From assembly GCA_035578155.1 (NCBI GenBank), contig JAPWDM010000006.1, positions 15,578,305 through 15,642,304 of the forward strand: a stretch of 64,000 nucleotides of DNA, given 5' to 3'. Made by a program: the position numbers and the translations under genes. Under the pieces are notes generated by a model. The model saw nothing but the letters and a program-made list of their open reading frames with translations, was not told where the DNA came from and searched no databases. The first letter of the stretch is position 1, and each line of letters begins with the position of its first letter. The stretch comes from Brachynemurus nebulosus (taxonomy: Eukaryota; Arthropoda; Insecta; Neuroptera; Myrmeleontidae). Shown here piece by piece: positions 13,331-25,540 of the stretch.

Positions 13331-14025
13331 TTAAAAAAATACACTGCCAATTGGGTGCGGCACACAGCTTCCTCGTACTCATAAAAGACTTTAAAACAGT
13401 ATATACCGTGAAATAATATTTTCGCCTTAAAGTTCATAAAAAATTGTTGTAACTCAAAATACTTCACGGCTAAATTATAAAATAATAACAAAAATGTTTT
13501 AGAAACTAACCCCCAAAATATTCTAAAAATTTGAGCGAAGTGGGACTAGCAGTAAATAAGATATTGACATTAAATGGGATTTCATGGTAGCGCCGTGGAT
13601 GCTATTAATCCGAATCTAGGAACCAGACCGCATAATTTCTGACAATTCCATAAAAAATAATTGAATAGTTCAGAAGTTATGCCACTTGGTGCAATTTAGT
13701 ATATTTATGCAATGACATAGTAGTGGCGTGGCTACCGTTACTCCGACTTCGATTAAATTCATAGGGGACCATCTAGGAACCAAACTGCATAATTTCTAAA
13801 ATTTTTATTAAAATCAATCGTATAGTTCAGAAGTTATGCCACTTAGTGCAAACTGGCGACACACAGACGGACGGACGGACAGACACCAAACCATTCAAGA
13901 AGCTCTATAACGTAAAATTTCCGTAAAAAAAATTATTTTGGAAGGAAAAAAATTTCATATTCTTCAAAAGTGATCACAATGCTTCGGCTACTTTAGTAGT
14001 GTCGGAAGCAATAAATAAATAAATG
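13331..14025 (+). repeat. Interspersed repeat family G, copy 1
   Basis: A ~700-bp unit matching 48800-49525 along its length: ACACTGCCAATTGGGTGCGG-like start, TTTGAGCGAAGTGGGACTAG, two internal tandem modules with CATAATTTCT and AAGTTATGCCACTT, a GACGGACGGACAGAC run, and a terminal hairpin GCTTCGGCTACTTTAGTAG...CGGAAGC. Copy 1 ends in an (AATA)n tail, as many non-LTR retroelement or SINE 3' ends do. No reverse transcriptase is present, so the class is unresolved. Confidence 0.7.
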
Positions 14026-14040
14026 TAAAAATAGTGAAAA

Positions 14041-14120
14041 AGTACAAAGATTATTATTTCGGAATAGTTCTTTCGAAATAGTTCTTTCGAAATAATTTTT
14101 TTCGAAACAATTCTTTGGGA
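14041..14120. repeat. Short degenerate tandem repeat (ATAGTTCTTTCGAA)
   Basis: Three to four decayed copies of a ~16-bp TTCTTTCGAAATAG unit lie directly after family G copy 1. The only notable property is the TTCGAA core. Confidence 0.5.
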
Positions 14121-17100
14121 ACTTAGTTAAATTGTGTTTACGTTCAAAAAATAGTAATTTTTATATCATAATTCCTTTATTTATACTAAAATAACGAAAT
14201 TCTTTTAAAAGTGCTTACAAGATCCTAAGGTTTCTTGGTCTCGTAGTAACTATCTACACAAAATTTTAAATTGGGTTGATTACAGAAGACTAACAAGCTA
14301 AACGAGTGGTGCTTTAGTAAGTTAAGGCACACCTCTAGAAACACGATTGGCTTGATATGTTTCCTGGTTGAGATTTTATTGGAGAGGCCAAGTAGATCCG
14401 AGCTTACACAAAAAATTTTGAAAATGTTTTGAAAAAATAATAAGAAATATTAAAAGGGTTTAAAAATGACCTTAAGTCAAAACATTTATCTGAATTCTGA
14501 AGCATTATATGCTCTCGATTTGATATCTGTAAGTATAGCTTTAACCAAACAAGAGACATAGAAGAAAAAATACCAAAAAGTGTAAAATTTTTTTTTGACT
14601 ATACAGATTCAATGTCGTTACAAGATGTACTTACACATTGTAACAAATTTTGAATACTTACATGATTGTGTGGACACCTTTATGTTTGTTGTTACAGTGG
14701 AGCTTCAGTAAAGTTTACATCAGTTTTGTTAAGTGACGTCAATTTTTTCTCACTAAATTTTAGAGGATTTTATAGAAATAGAAAGACACAATATTATTAC
14801 ATTATACATTGTTAAGACAAAGACATTATAAATTCCATAAATGGTATATGCGTATTAAGAAAAACAAGTACATATAGTATGATTTAAAGAAATTGGTTTG
14901 GATGTCATAAGAGTATTCAATTTTAAACTTTTCTCTGTTCAATTTTAGAACTTCGTTTGTAACTTAAAGTTCATAAATGTTACTAATTATGTTTACTGAA
15001 AGTGAAAAATCGAACAATATTATAAAAACAAAGGGAAATAATATTAGTTATATACTTTTCATGACATAACTAAGATTGGTTATGAGCTAAACTATGAAGT
15101 CATAAATTATATTGGCTTTAAAACATCAGTGGTGTTTTTTAATAAAAATATTTCTCTAATTTTTAAAATGCTTTTCAGATATACATAAATCGAGTGATCT
15201 GATTGAAAGCTATTTACTCAGTTCAGTTATTCACTTAATATAATAAATAAATTTAAATAATAAACACCAAAATACTTGAACACAAGATATTTAATAAACA
15301 ATTCGGAGAATTTGGTGAATCTAAAGCAAATCGTAGCTGTTTATATAGATTGAAAAATAGATACGGTACTTATCAATTGTTCGTTCAAGGAACAAAAAAA
15401 AAAAACACAATTTCTATAGCAGATATATCTATAATGAAGAACTTTCTAACAGCAATATTTTTAATGAAAATATATTAAATGGTTTGCTCTTCTACGTCAC
15501 CTATGACTTAAATTATTACTTAGTCCCGATCATGTATTAAATGACCGCCAATGACCTCAATCTGCTGCATTAAAGTTAAGTTTCACTAAAGTTTACCAAA
15601 TTGTTCTTTACTATAGTGAAGCTCCAGTGTACTTTTTTTTTTATTATCCTGTTTTCGATATTGTTTGTTTGTTTGTTGATTTTAATAACAGAATTTTTAC
15701 GATCGCAATCAAAACAGACAGCTCCATAATAACAAAGTTTGAATAATACCGATATAATTTTCAATCAACTAGACAAATACAAATTTTTATTTTGATAAAA
15801 AATGAAATGATTGAAACTAGTAAAACAGCAAATTTCCCACTTTCATTTTCAAACAACCCCCCTCGCCCAAAAAAATATTTAAACTTGGAAATTTATATCG
15901 TTTTGTGATTCCAGTCACCTAAAAGTCGAATATCAAATCTTTAAGCCTCTTGAAGAGGCTCGTTATAAATTTGATTGAAATATAAAGTGGATTTATTTAC
16001 GCTTAAAGTAAGTACCTACTCGTGCTCTATTTTAGATTTATCTTACAATTAGTAAAAGGGATACTAAAACAGAAAAAAAGAAGAAAATGTTAATCCTTCA
16101 GAATCTAACAAAAGTAACTACACCTTTGAAAATAAATGCACGCAATGAACACTATTACATTGTACTACTAGACAAAGCGTAAAGCCAGTTTGTAGGCATT
16201 TTTCTTGAAGCAGATGACAGGGTGACACAGGTGAGATTTGAGCAAATGCGACCATAATTTTAGCAGGACATAATTTGTATACGAACGTATTTTGAAAATA
16301 GAGCGAAAGCCACTTTCTTTCTTTCAAAATTTTGTAGTTTCTTCTTCACAAAAAAGTAAAATTTTATTATCAATTTTATATTTTTACCAAAATTATTTGA
16401 AAACGTTACTACGGATACCATCCATTACTATATTACAGAATACTATTAAAGGTCAGAATTTGGTCGTAACTGGATGCCTCCTATGTCTCATTCTCGGAGT
16501 TGTCCAGTTATAAAATTGGACTATTTCGAAAAAAAATTATAAAAATGTTAACAATAATTGAAAAAATTGTGTATTTCTGGTAATCACTTCTCAACTAGAT
16601 ATTTTGTAAATGTGAGTAAAAGTGAATCGTCTGTTATTTCCCACAAATTTTACCTTCAAACTGTAACGCCTTAACCATCCTATCCAGGAAATTAAAACAC
16701 ATTATGGTTATTAAACAACATTTTGAAAATGATCAAGTGAAAACTTGGCAGTATTATTTATTATATTAATATATGAGTTATATGTAAAATTAATCGCATT
16801 TGTAAATCGTCATATCTGTAAAACCCAATAATTTTCAATTTCCAAATCCAAACAATTTAAAATTTCTAAACTTTGGAAAAAATTTTATTGTGCCTGCTGT
16901 GAAGGCACATTTATTACAATTATAATTAAAAGCTTTTATTTAACTTGCTATGCTAGTATGTTGGTTTAGATCAAATTTTGGAATCAAAATTTAGACAGGT
17001 TCTAATTGAGCTAGAGGTTTTAAATTTTATATACGTGTCTGACCTTGATGACAATGCAATATTGTATAATTAGTTTTGTCCTACATTGCCTCCCCCCCCC

Positions 17101-17269
17101 CAAAAAAAAATTGTTGATTTTTAGTCCTGTGCCACTTTTTGACATTTTGAATTGTCAAATATTGTCCATTGATTTTATATTGCAATTTTTTGTTTCCATA
17201 GTTATGCTTGATTAAGGTAAATCAACCGATTAAGATATAGGTTAAAAATTAAGTCTGTAATTTTTTTTT
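14121..17269. other. 3.1-kb AT-rich interval, no gene established
   Basis: Contains a small perfect hairpin AGCCTCTTGAAGAGGCT near 15944-15960 and a C10A9 tract at about 17091-17109. Frames at 15576-15764, 16118-16327 and 16292-16513 overlap on opposite strands and show no recognisable motif. A 63-base ATG-to-GTAAGT stretch at 14466-14528 was judged chance. Confidence 0.5.
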
Positions 17270-17286
17270 TCAAATTAACTATAAAA

Positions 17287-17640
17287 CCAGACAAAAAAGT
17301 AGAAAATAAAGTAAAAAAAATGTTTTTTAAGATAAAACTTTCATTCACAATTAGGCTAAAAAAAATAAAAATAAAAGAACCTTTGAGTGAAGTTGGAAGC
17401 AATATGCAACATAATTTATAAAAGTATGAGGCGTTTAATTAAGTTTGGTAACTACTGAAAAGTAAAATAGCTACACTTATATCCAAAACAGAAATAATTA
17501 AAGATAACGCCTCAAGCTTTATAAATTATGTTGCATATTGCTTCAAACTTCACTCAAAAGTTATTTTATTTTTTTTAGCTCATTTTTAAATAAAAGCTTT
17601 CTCTTAAAAAACATTTTTTTTACTTTATTTTTTAAAATAT
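17287..17640. repeat. Long imperfect palindrome, arms ~140-160 bp
   Basis: The left arm (17287-17445) and the reverse complement of the right arm (17504-17640) share AAAATAAAGTAAAAAAAATG, AGTGAAGTT(T/G)GAAGCAAT and AATATGCAACATAATTTATA. The loop is ~60 bp. A transcript would fold into a long hairpin. No TIR-type boundary with a clear target duplication was found. Confidence 0.75.
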
Positions 17641-18066
17641 TATTTTTTTACCGTTATTTGTGAAATCCATGATGTCGACGCAACCGATAGGTAAAATTAT
17701 TTGTGTCAATGTGCCTCAATAATAAATACTTACATGATTCTGTCCCAATTTTAGTGGTTACCACGAAATTGTAACAATAATAATGACGGCGTCATTTATG
17801 TTCCATTTAATACTCTATTTATCTTATTTTATTCAAGTCGCAGTCGTAAAGATTACCCGCTTTAATGATCGTAATTAACTTCGTATAATATAATGTTGTG
17901 TTTTATATATACACAAAACAACCAACTCCCTCGACAACCCCCCTCGCAAAAAGACTAATAAATTTGCATCGAAATATATTCCTACATATATACCGTAAGA
18001 TGGGATCCCTTTGCTCCTAGCAAAGATTCAACTCCATCTGACGAACAAACTAATAATCATACTTAA
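17641..18066. other. AT-rich interval, no feature seen
   Basis: No open frame, repeat member or matched termini. Confidence 0.5.
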
Positions 18067-18476
18067 GGGGAAATTCGCCAAAAAAAACATCTAAAATCGA
18101 CCTTATTATTATAATTTTTTTTTTATCGCATGTTGAAAATAAAATTTCAAAAATCATCGCCTTTTTTCGACAATAAACAACCGCCACTTTGAAAATAGAT
18201 TACGGAACAAAAGATCCTAGCTCCTGCCAAAATGACTCAAATCAATTACTTTTTAAGATATATGAGGAACCATGTCAAAAAATGTACTTTCGAGAAAACA
18301 GCATTTAATTTTTTTTTTAAATGGAATTATAGTAAAGTGCGTGCACTAAAATGCTCAAAACGTTTTGATTTTTCATTTTTTTAAAATAAACTTTTAGGAG
18401 AATATTTTTAACACCTTAGGAAACATAATTTAGAAGAAAAAAAATCGATTTCTTTTTTTCTTTAGCGAATCTCCAC
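18067..18476. mobile_element. 410-bp TTAA-type TIR element
   Basis: Left CTTAA|GGGGAAATTCGCCAAA; reverse complement of the right end TTCAA|GTGGAGATTCGCTAAAG. The flank is TTAA on the left and a one-base variant (TTGA) on the right. It resembles the elements at 36604, 55524 and 61916, whose ends also run TTAAGGGG or TTAAGTGG. TTAA targeting suggests a piggyBac-type origin, but no transposase is present. Confidence 0.6.
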
Positions 18477-18727
18477 TTGAATAGTTTTTGTATTTTCCGA
18501 TGGATAGTATCATCTGTTATAATTCTTATGAGAACGAATACTCTATCTGCCATCTTTAAATCTTTACGTTTTCTGAAATTACTATTCAGAAAAAGTAGTG
18601 TTTTTTGTTAGAAGAAGGCATCATATGAAGGTAAATGTGGTCTGTGTATGTAGACAAACTAGTTATCTCTCAAATTATAACAAATAAATAGTTAAATATC
18701 AAGATCAACTTAATAAATTATTTTTTT

Positions 18728-19225
18728 AATAGTATATTGTACAATAAGTGCGGGAAATTGTCGATTACCGACGAAAACGAAGTTGAGCGCACTCACTACG
18801 TTCGTGCGCTCATTCGCTTGAGTGGGCAATCGACAATCCCACACGAGTTGCACATACTATTTTTTATTACGAATATTACATACTTTTTTTTTTATTATTA
18901 TCACTATTTTTGATATTTTTATTACTTTTTAAAATAATATTTTTGAGTGTTCGTCGTTTCTTTTTTTGAATTAAATATTGTTTAAATTACTTTGTTGGTG
19001 GTGTCTATAGAAATAATTATGAAATATTTATTAAATGAAAAATTAAGAGGCGGCTTTGCCAGTTTTGATTAAATTTTGCGTGTTTTATTGTCAATTTGCG
19101 TGCGGAAAGTTTAATTTCCGCACGCAAAAAAGTATGTGGGAAGAGTACAGTGGGCAAACAGCTATGTTGCGCGTACAAAAATGTGTGCGCCAAGTTAGTA
19201 CTTCTCCCGCATGAGTAATAAAAAA
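18728..19225 (+). mobile_element. Hairpin-bearing repeat family F, copy 2
   Basis: Opens AATAGTATATTGTACAATAA then GTGCGGGAAATTGTCG. It has the same 5' hairpin (GTCGATT.../GCAATCGACAAT), the TTGCGTGCGGAAA/TTTCCGCACGCAA hairpin near 19097-19130, and the end CTCCCGCATGAGTAATAAA. It gives the cleanest view of the family boundaries. Confidence 0.75.
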
Positions 19226-19275
19226 TTTACGGAACTCTTTTGAAAAGAAACATCGGAAGTCATTCCTTTTTACTG

Positions 19276-19280
<5 letters not shown>

Positions 19281-19355
<75 letters not shown>
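19281..19355. repeat. (TA)n microsatellite, ~75 bp
   Basis: Uninterrupted alternating TA. The overlapping 76-codon frame is a translation of the repeat. Confidence 0.95.
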
Positions 19356-19358
<3 letters not shown>

Positions 19359-20545
19359 AAGGAGTGTAACACAAGGACTGCTGCTGGAGGTAAACAAAGT
19401 TGAACACAAACAAACTCAATACAACGACTTGACAAAACTCGTAAAAGCATGTTTACAGTATCAGTTTTGACAATAGATGTAATTAATTAACATCTAACAA
19501 ATGTATGACTTCAATTGTTTTATATACAGAGCGTCCCGGACGAAACAAATGAATAAACACAAAGGGAACATTTTTAATATAATCACCAGATATGTGTTGG
19601 ACATGCATTAAGTTTGGGCTCCTCAGAAGCGAGTGTTTTGCACAGCTTTTAGAATAAAATTTAGATAATTCGAATACAAAAATATATCTGATAAATATAT
19701 TCATAATTCCCCCCACCCGAGGAATAGCCATGGATGCCAGCCACCCCAATAGCCAGCAATGAAAATTTTATTCATTTTCTGGCATTTCCCAAAATGATCC
19801 AAACTTTATACCTTATAAAAAGGTTTCCTAATACAAAAACATACAATCGTTTAAAATTTCATCCACCGGGAAGTGGGCGCCACTTATCTACGTCATTTTC
19901 GTTACTTAAATTTATCTTTTAGACGCGGCAAGAGGAATCTCATTTTGAAGTTGAATATCTTGCAAATAGAACTTCAATCTCTACTTCTGTATAATTATCG
20001 AAAGTGTAAAAATTTTAGAAGACACACGACCAGACATGATATCGAAATGTTTCGAGTGTTTTTCTTCTGAACCCTAAATAAATACGAATTACGTCGACTG
20101 TAGTTAAATTGTGGAATGATGTTTAAAATATTTTTATATTTATTTGAAATTTGTACGGAATTCATGTACACAGAGCTGCGCTACACAGAGCTCTGGTAGA
20201 TGATATTATGAAATGTATACTACGATAATGCCCCCTACGTTATATGGGAGTTATACATATTATAAATTTATAAATATTATTATAATATTCATAATATTAT
20301 AAATATAAATGCATACACAACATACACATAACTGATTTATTTTTATTGATAACATTTTTCTTTTTTTTATAAAACTGTATTTTGTACTGTAGTTAGAAAT
20401 TTATCTAACGCAAGAATTGTACAATGTTTTTCAAAAAATTTAGATACTAACAATAAATAATAATTTTTAATAGCGTAGACGCTATGCGCACATAATTCAG
20501 TGGAAAAAAATATTCCCGCATAATTTGGGTTTTCTCATTAAAATA
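19356..20545. other. AT-rich interval, possible TE terminus
   Basis: TATACAGAGCGTCCCGGACG near 19523 resembles the start of TA-flanked elements, but no inverted partner was found. Three overlapping frames at 19483-20070 on both strands show no motif. Confidence 0.4.
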
Positions 20546-21210
20546 TTTTTTCTACAATCTTAATGGAAAGAAGGCTTTTGCGCTCTGTGAAGTGAGCGCA
20601 AAGTATCTATTTGCCGAAGACTCTCGTTGCCGAGCAACAAATTTCTACTTTGCGCTTTAATACGGAAAAGTAATACATACTTTGTCGCTCGTTCAACGTA
20701 TATTTAATTACAAATCGGGTAGGCGTTCTTTGTATTGTCTGTGGTAACAAATAAATAAATAGATTCTAAAATTATTATGTTATCGTAATCAAGTGAAATA
20801 TTAAATTTATTAAATTTCAAAATAACTGCAAAATATTAATTAAAAATAATAAATAACTATAAAACTATAATTAATAAATAATTAGAATAAAAAATTTAAA
20901 AAAATATGTACATATATGATGGAAATATGTAATAGTGACAGTGATTTCTCAAGCAGGTACACCTCCAGATATTTTTGAAGCTGCAAAAATTATAATATTA
21001 AAGTAAATATTAACGTCCATTATTATTTTTTCAACTATCTTTTAAAAAAAAAAATTTTTTATAAGATTGTAGAAAAAATTTTGTGTGTAATTCGAGCACA
21101 AAATGACTTTCCGCTCTCATGAGATTAACGCGCTCCGCCTGGCGGCGTCGCGCGTCAAGATTCTCAATCGAGCGGCAAACCACCATTTTGCGCTCTTAAT
21201 ACACAAATGA
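20546..21210. repeat. Two hairpin blocks bracketed by a 17-bp inverted repeat
   Basis: TTTTTTCTACAATCTTA (20546-20562) is inverted at 21062-21078. Block 1 pairs GCGCAAAGTA (~20597) with TACTTTGCGC (~20646). Block 2 pairs GAGCACAAAATG (~21094) with CATTTTGCGCTC (~21193). Both blocks carry GAGCGC/GCGCTC cores like those of family F. A fold-back element is likely; exact ends are uncertain. Confidence 0.5.
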
Positions 21211-21376
21211 CTATTTTTTCTCAGCAACTATTTATTACACTGTCGAAAATACAGAAAATTTAAAGTTTATTTTTAAAAGAATTAATAGTTTTTCTGTGCC
21301 GGGCACATAAAGAAAAATTTTTCAATCAATTTGCTTTTGTATATTAATAAAAGCTTGAACGAAACTTTGTCAAATA

Positions 21377-22502
21377 CAGTTGAACCTTTTCGCATAAAGG
21401 GGATCGCATAAAAAAAATTACACAAAAATATATTATATTAAAAAATATCATAAATGGCTATAAAAACTTAGTTCGGTCTAGACTCTAGGGTGTCCGATCT
21501 TTGGCCAAAAAATCGATTTTGTGGATCGATTCGAATCGTCAAACCAAAAACCAATGCAGGAGGAAACTCGACTTACAAAAGCTCGATTCGACGAAAATCG
21601 ATTCAATTTTTAACCTTACATAAAATAAAAGATATATAAAAGTTTTAATGAAGTTTCTTATTACGTCATCACAAATCATTTTCAAAAGATTTTTCAGTTT
21701 CCTTTGAAGATAAACTGTTAAATTTAATATGAATAAAATGGCTTCTAGTTTTCGCTAAAAGTGTCACATGAATCCAAAATTTGACTCAATTTTTTTATAA
21801 ATGAATCATAAAAGTGGTAAAATTATTTGACAACATAAATAGGTAGTTAAAAGATATTCTACAATAGGTAATTTTACAAATATATTTTTACTAAAAATAT
21901 TCTAATTTTAATTCGAAAAGATCGATCTCCGATTCTATAAATTTTTCACGATCTCTGTATCGATTTGGTCTCCAAAGAATCGATTCGAAAAATCGAAGAT
22001 CGCCTCTCCGAAAATCGATTTTCGATAAAATCGAATCGAGATCGGAAACCCTAGCTCGGCCTAGACTGTAAAAAGAAACCTTTTTTAGGCGATCCTGATC
22101 CACTAAAAGATTCCAAGTTTCATCAAAAATACATAACTCAAAAGCTCAAAACCTCAAAACCTCACGATTTCCTTAGAAGTTGCTTTTCTAAACAAGATAA
22201 AGCATTAATTTACACATGGGAACATTTTATTTCATTTTTATAATATTATGAAAATTGGGAAAAAGACATCTATAAAAAAAGTAAATGATGCAATAACTTA
22301 TTCTTATATACAATGTACTGATTAAATACTTAAAAACCATTAAAAAGTATTTTTACTAAAAAAAAGTTATTATAGTTACTGATTCAGTTTCTTACTTTCT
22401 CTTGATTTTGATTCACATTATGTATTTTTATGACCATTTTTTTTAAAAACTGCATAAAAAAAATTCACACAAAAAAAGACCGCAAAAAAGAAGGTTTAGC
22501 CG
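21377..22502. mobile_element. TA-flanked TIR element A (family K), split by a second element
   Basis: Left TA|CAGTTGAACCTTTTCGCATA; reverse complement of the right end TA|CGGCTAAACCTTCTTTTTTG. A second copy lies at 43665-44181 and shares long internal stretches (for example TTGCTTTTCTAAACAAGATA and AACATTTTATTTCATTTTTA). Relative to that copy, this one carries a 571-bp insertion at 21485-22055, so the original unit was about 540 bp. It is non-autonomous. Confidence 0.7.
21485..22055. mobile_element. hAT-like element with ATCGA words, nested in family K
   Basis: Ends CTAGGGTGTCCGATC and (reverse complement) GCTAGGGTTTCCGATC. Both subterminal regions are degenerate ATCGATT/AATCGA words. The flanks hold a 12-bp direct repeat, TCGGTCTAGACT and TCGGCCTAGACT, with one mismatch. 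Its last 8 bp could be a hAT duplication, but it does not sit flush with a TAGGG start. The minus-strand frame at 21891-22103 is a product of the words. Confidence 0.6.
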
Positions 22503-23033
22503 TAATTCACGAAATTTCATACATTTTTTTTTTTTTTAAATCTACTTCAAGCCTCCAAGCTTGACCATCGTTTGACCATCGAATTTCAAGTATGGAATCA
22601 GATAAAAATATTTTTTCTCAATTTTTTTTGAATAGCATAGTCGCCTCAACTATACCATGCACAGATAAAAACGTTTATAACACCAAAATGTATATTTACT
22701 ACCACATAAGTAGCTCGTTATACATTGAAATAAATATATTTAAAAGTAAAATATATGACAAGAACAGCAATAGTGCATATTTTATTAATGTTAGTTTACA
22801 TTTTACTGGTGTTTTCTTCCTCATACAAAGTACATACATAATTTGTATCCGTATATTATTGTGAGAATAATTTGTACAGTTTCCGACGTCTTGAATTTTT
22901 CACTTTTACGGAAAATATTGCATTTAATGGTGAAATAAAACTAAGGAGTCAAGTTCTGAATAAGACCTAGCAATATAAATAGGTACATGGGTCTATACCG
23001 GATAACTTTTGGCCCGTAGATCACCGAAAAGAT
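22503..23033. other. AT-rich interval, no feature seen
   Basis: A 90-codon frame (22592-22864) has AT-driven composition and no recognisable motif. Confidence 0.5.
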
Positions 23034-23465
23034 TAAATACCCCTGTCGCAGCATCCTGCATAACATAGCGAATTTTCGTTTATAAAAATTAGTTTTTCTC
23101 CGAAAATAGTTGACATAAAATAATAGTTTAAAGACTTTTTTTTATGTAATTTTTTCTCCTCTTTTAAATGATGTAAAAAAATTTGGAAAAAATTTTTGAA
23201 TAAGTGGAAATTTTGGCAAAAAACTAATTTTTTGCAAGAACAAAAACCATGTTCCTGGCATCCGACGTGTCTGGCTGAAGAACTCATCCAAGATTTTTGG
23301 ACTTCCAACGTTGTCACCAAATTTCGTAAACCTAGGACATTTTGTTCGAGAGTTATCGTGCTGGTTCTAGGGACCTCAAAACAAATTTCTGCCATAGTGC
23401 CGGGCTCAAGTCGCGTCATGAGACCTATTGTAATAGCTGAATTTCCATTCTGGAAATTCGCTAAA
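23034..23465 (+). repeat. Family H interspersed repeat, most complete copy
   Basis: Runs from CCCCTGTCGCAGCATCCTGC to a hairpin-like end GAATTTCCATTCTGGAAATTC. Pieces recur at 5790 (reversed), 6960, 30080 and 47045. Overlapping frames on both strands (23033-23419, 23196-23495), both around 100 codons, come from this repeat; neither resembles a known protein. Confidence 0.65.
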
Positions 23466-23548
23466 AGAAATTACAATACTGTATTTTTTGAATAACTTTG
23501 CCCCGATGTCAGTTACAATATTCTTGAAAATTGAGAAAAAAAACTTGA

Positions 23549-24894
23549 AGGTACCATCACAGTGTAGAATTTTGAAAAAATTTATTTTGTTTTTGGTCTT
23601 ATCTTAAAGTACATACAGTTATGCATGCGTTCTCACAAAATTTCAAATTGAAATTCGAATTATTATGGTCGCTACGGTCACGGATCAATGGATTCAGTTT
23701 AAATACAAAGGTTTGTGGATCGATTGGTGCCTTTTGGCGAGATGTTATACCACTTTACATTCAGTCTTTCCACAACCAGTGAACCTAAAAGATCGATTGT
23801 TATCACAACAGTATCACATTGTTGTTGAAACAATTGATTTGAAACAATTTTGAGACAAACGTTAAACGCGTATGTCTCGAAATGCCCTTTTTAAAAACGG
23901 TACCTACTCTCAGAGTTAAAGTTTCCACGCTATAAGTTTGAAATTTTGACAGAATAATCTTTATTCCATTCTTTATGTACATATGAAAGCTTTTTTTTTG
24001 GAAACCTTCCTTTTTTTCACACGGAAAATTGTTAAAAATAGGCCCGAATTTTGTACTTTTGATTCAAACCACCGCCATTTTTTGAAATTTCAAAAAAAAA
24101 AAATCTCCGTACAAACATAGCGACTTACCTACAGATTGATAATCTATTTGATTTTTCTTTTCGGATGAAAACTACGGCCGCAATTGTGAGCACTAATAGC
24201 CGCCCTTTTTTAAAGACACTTTTTTCAAAAAATTATAATACCTAATTATAAAAAATAAATAAAAATGAATAAAAAATTATTTTTTTGTCACTCATGCGGG
24301 AGAGGTACTAACTTGGCACACACATTTCTGTACGCAAAATAACTGTTTGCCCATTGTACTCTTCCCACATACTTTTTTGCGAGCAGAAAGTAACTTTCCA
24401 CACGCAAATTGACAATAAAACACGCAAAATTTAATCCAAACACGCAAAGTCGCCTCTTGATTTTTCATTTAATAAATATTTCATAATTATTTCTATAGAA
24501 ACCTCCAACAAAGTTATTTAAAACGATATTTAATTCAGAAAAAAAAAGACGAACACTTAAAAATATTATTTTAAAAAGTAATAAAAATGTCAAAAATAGT
24601 AATAATAATAGAAAAAAGTATGTGAAATTCGTAATAAAAAATAGTATGTGCAACTCGCGCGGGATTGTCGATTGCGCACTCAAGCAAATGAGCGCACTCA
24701 CTACGCTCGTGATCTCAACTTCGCTTTCGTGGGCAATCGACAATTTCCCGCACTTATTGCACAGTATACTATTGTATTGTTAAATAGTGGTATTAATCGT
24801 AAAAAAAAATTCATACCCATTCCCCCATCCTTTCCATCCGAAAAAAAATTCGGAAAATTGACTATTTTTCGGCCCGTTACACTGTGATAGTACC
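23549..24894. mobile_element. TTRA-flanked TIR element carrying family F copy 3
   Basis: Left CTTGA|AGGTACCATCACAGTGTA; reverse complement of the right end CTTAA|GGTACTATCACAGTGTA. A second right half lies at 29720-30051, where CACTGTAATGGTACCTTAA closes the element. In this copy the interior holds a complete family F unit at 24271-24774, absent from the 29.7-kb copy, so family F inserted later. Confidence 0.6.
24271..24774 (-). mobile_element. Hairpin-bearing repeat family F, copy 3 (reversed)
   Basis: Reverse complement starts CAATAGTATACTGTGCAATA then AGTGCGGGAAATTGTCG and ends CTCCCGCATGAGTGAC. It carries the same two hairpins as copies 1, 2 and 4. Frames at 24465-24743 and 24648-24887 are shadows of the repeat and recur in the other copies. 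Confidence 0.75.
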
Positions 24895-25540
24895 TTAAGA
24901 AAATTGTATAATTTTTTTAATAAATTAAAAAAAGAAAAACTAAGAATTCATCAGTTTTCTCACTTGACTTATTTTCTTCATCGAAAAACAATAGCTATTC
25001 CGTTTTTTCATTATCCAATGTTCGAAACAAACATTGTTGAAGTACTATTTGAAGAAATAAACAGCAGCAGCAATTGAGAGAAACTTTTCTGTACCGACGA
25101 AACTATTCAATGAACTTAAACTAACGTAATAATTGCATTTACGAATGCAAACATAATTAACGTGGAAAAAGTTTTCAATCCCATTATCCTGTGTATACTT
25201 TCTCGAGCCCGGGGAAGAACAAGTTTGCCGAACAAATTGAAAATATTGTTGAGAATTCAAATTAACGCAACGAAAAGTTATAAGTTAATGTTATATATTG
25301 TTTCTTGTATTTGTGTTCCCCGGAAGCAGATAAAGAAAATACACTGTAAGGAAGAGAAATAATTAACTAGATGATACGTCCTTGAAATAATAAATTTGAG
25401 AAAAGTCAAAAAAAATGATTTCCTTGAAAAAACAGTGAGAGAGGTTGTATCTGGATACAGCTAATAAGTCGAATAGCACTAATTTTTAGCCCTATCTCAC
25501 TAAACATTAATTTTAGAATAGATATAAAAAATTTTAAAAA
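24895..25540. other. AT-rich interval with overlapping short frames
   Basis: Frames at 25045-25260 (minus, 71 codons) and 25162-25362 (plus, 66 codons) overlap in a slightly less AT-rich block. Neither shows motifs or clear splice partners. Confidence 0.4.

Noticed and set aside
13331..14025. Family G as a CRISPR-like or regulated array because of GACGGACGGACAGAC
   Set aside because: The run is a short tetranucleotide repeat inside a dispersed eukaryotic repeat; there are no spacers and nothing prokaryotic in the window.
14466..14528. Plus-strand ATG followed by 21 codons and |GTAAGT
   Set aside because: Too short to exceed chance, and no in-phase acceptor exon was found downstream.
15944..15960. 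AGCCTCTTGAAGAGGCT as a transcription terminator
   Set aside because: Rho-independent terminators are not expected in this genome, and no gene precedes it.
23033..23495. Two overlapping ~100-128-codon frames on opposite strands
   Set aside because: They lie almost wholly within repeat family H, whose other copies do not keep the frames open.
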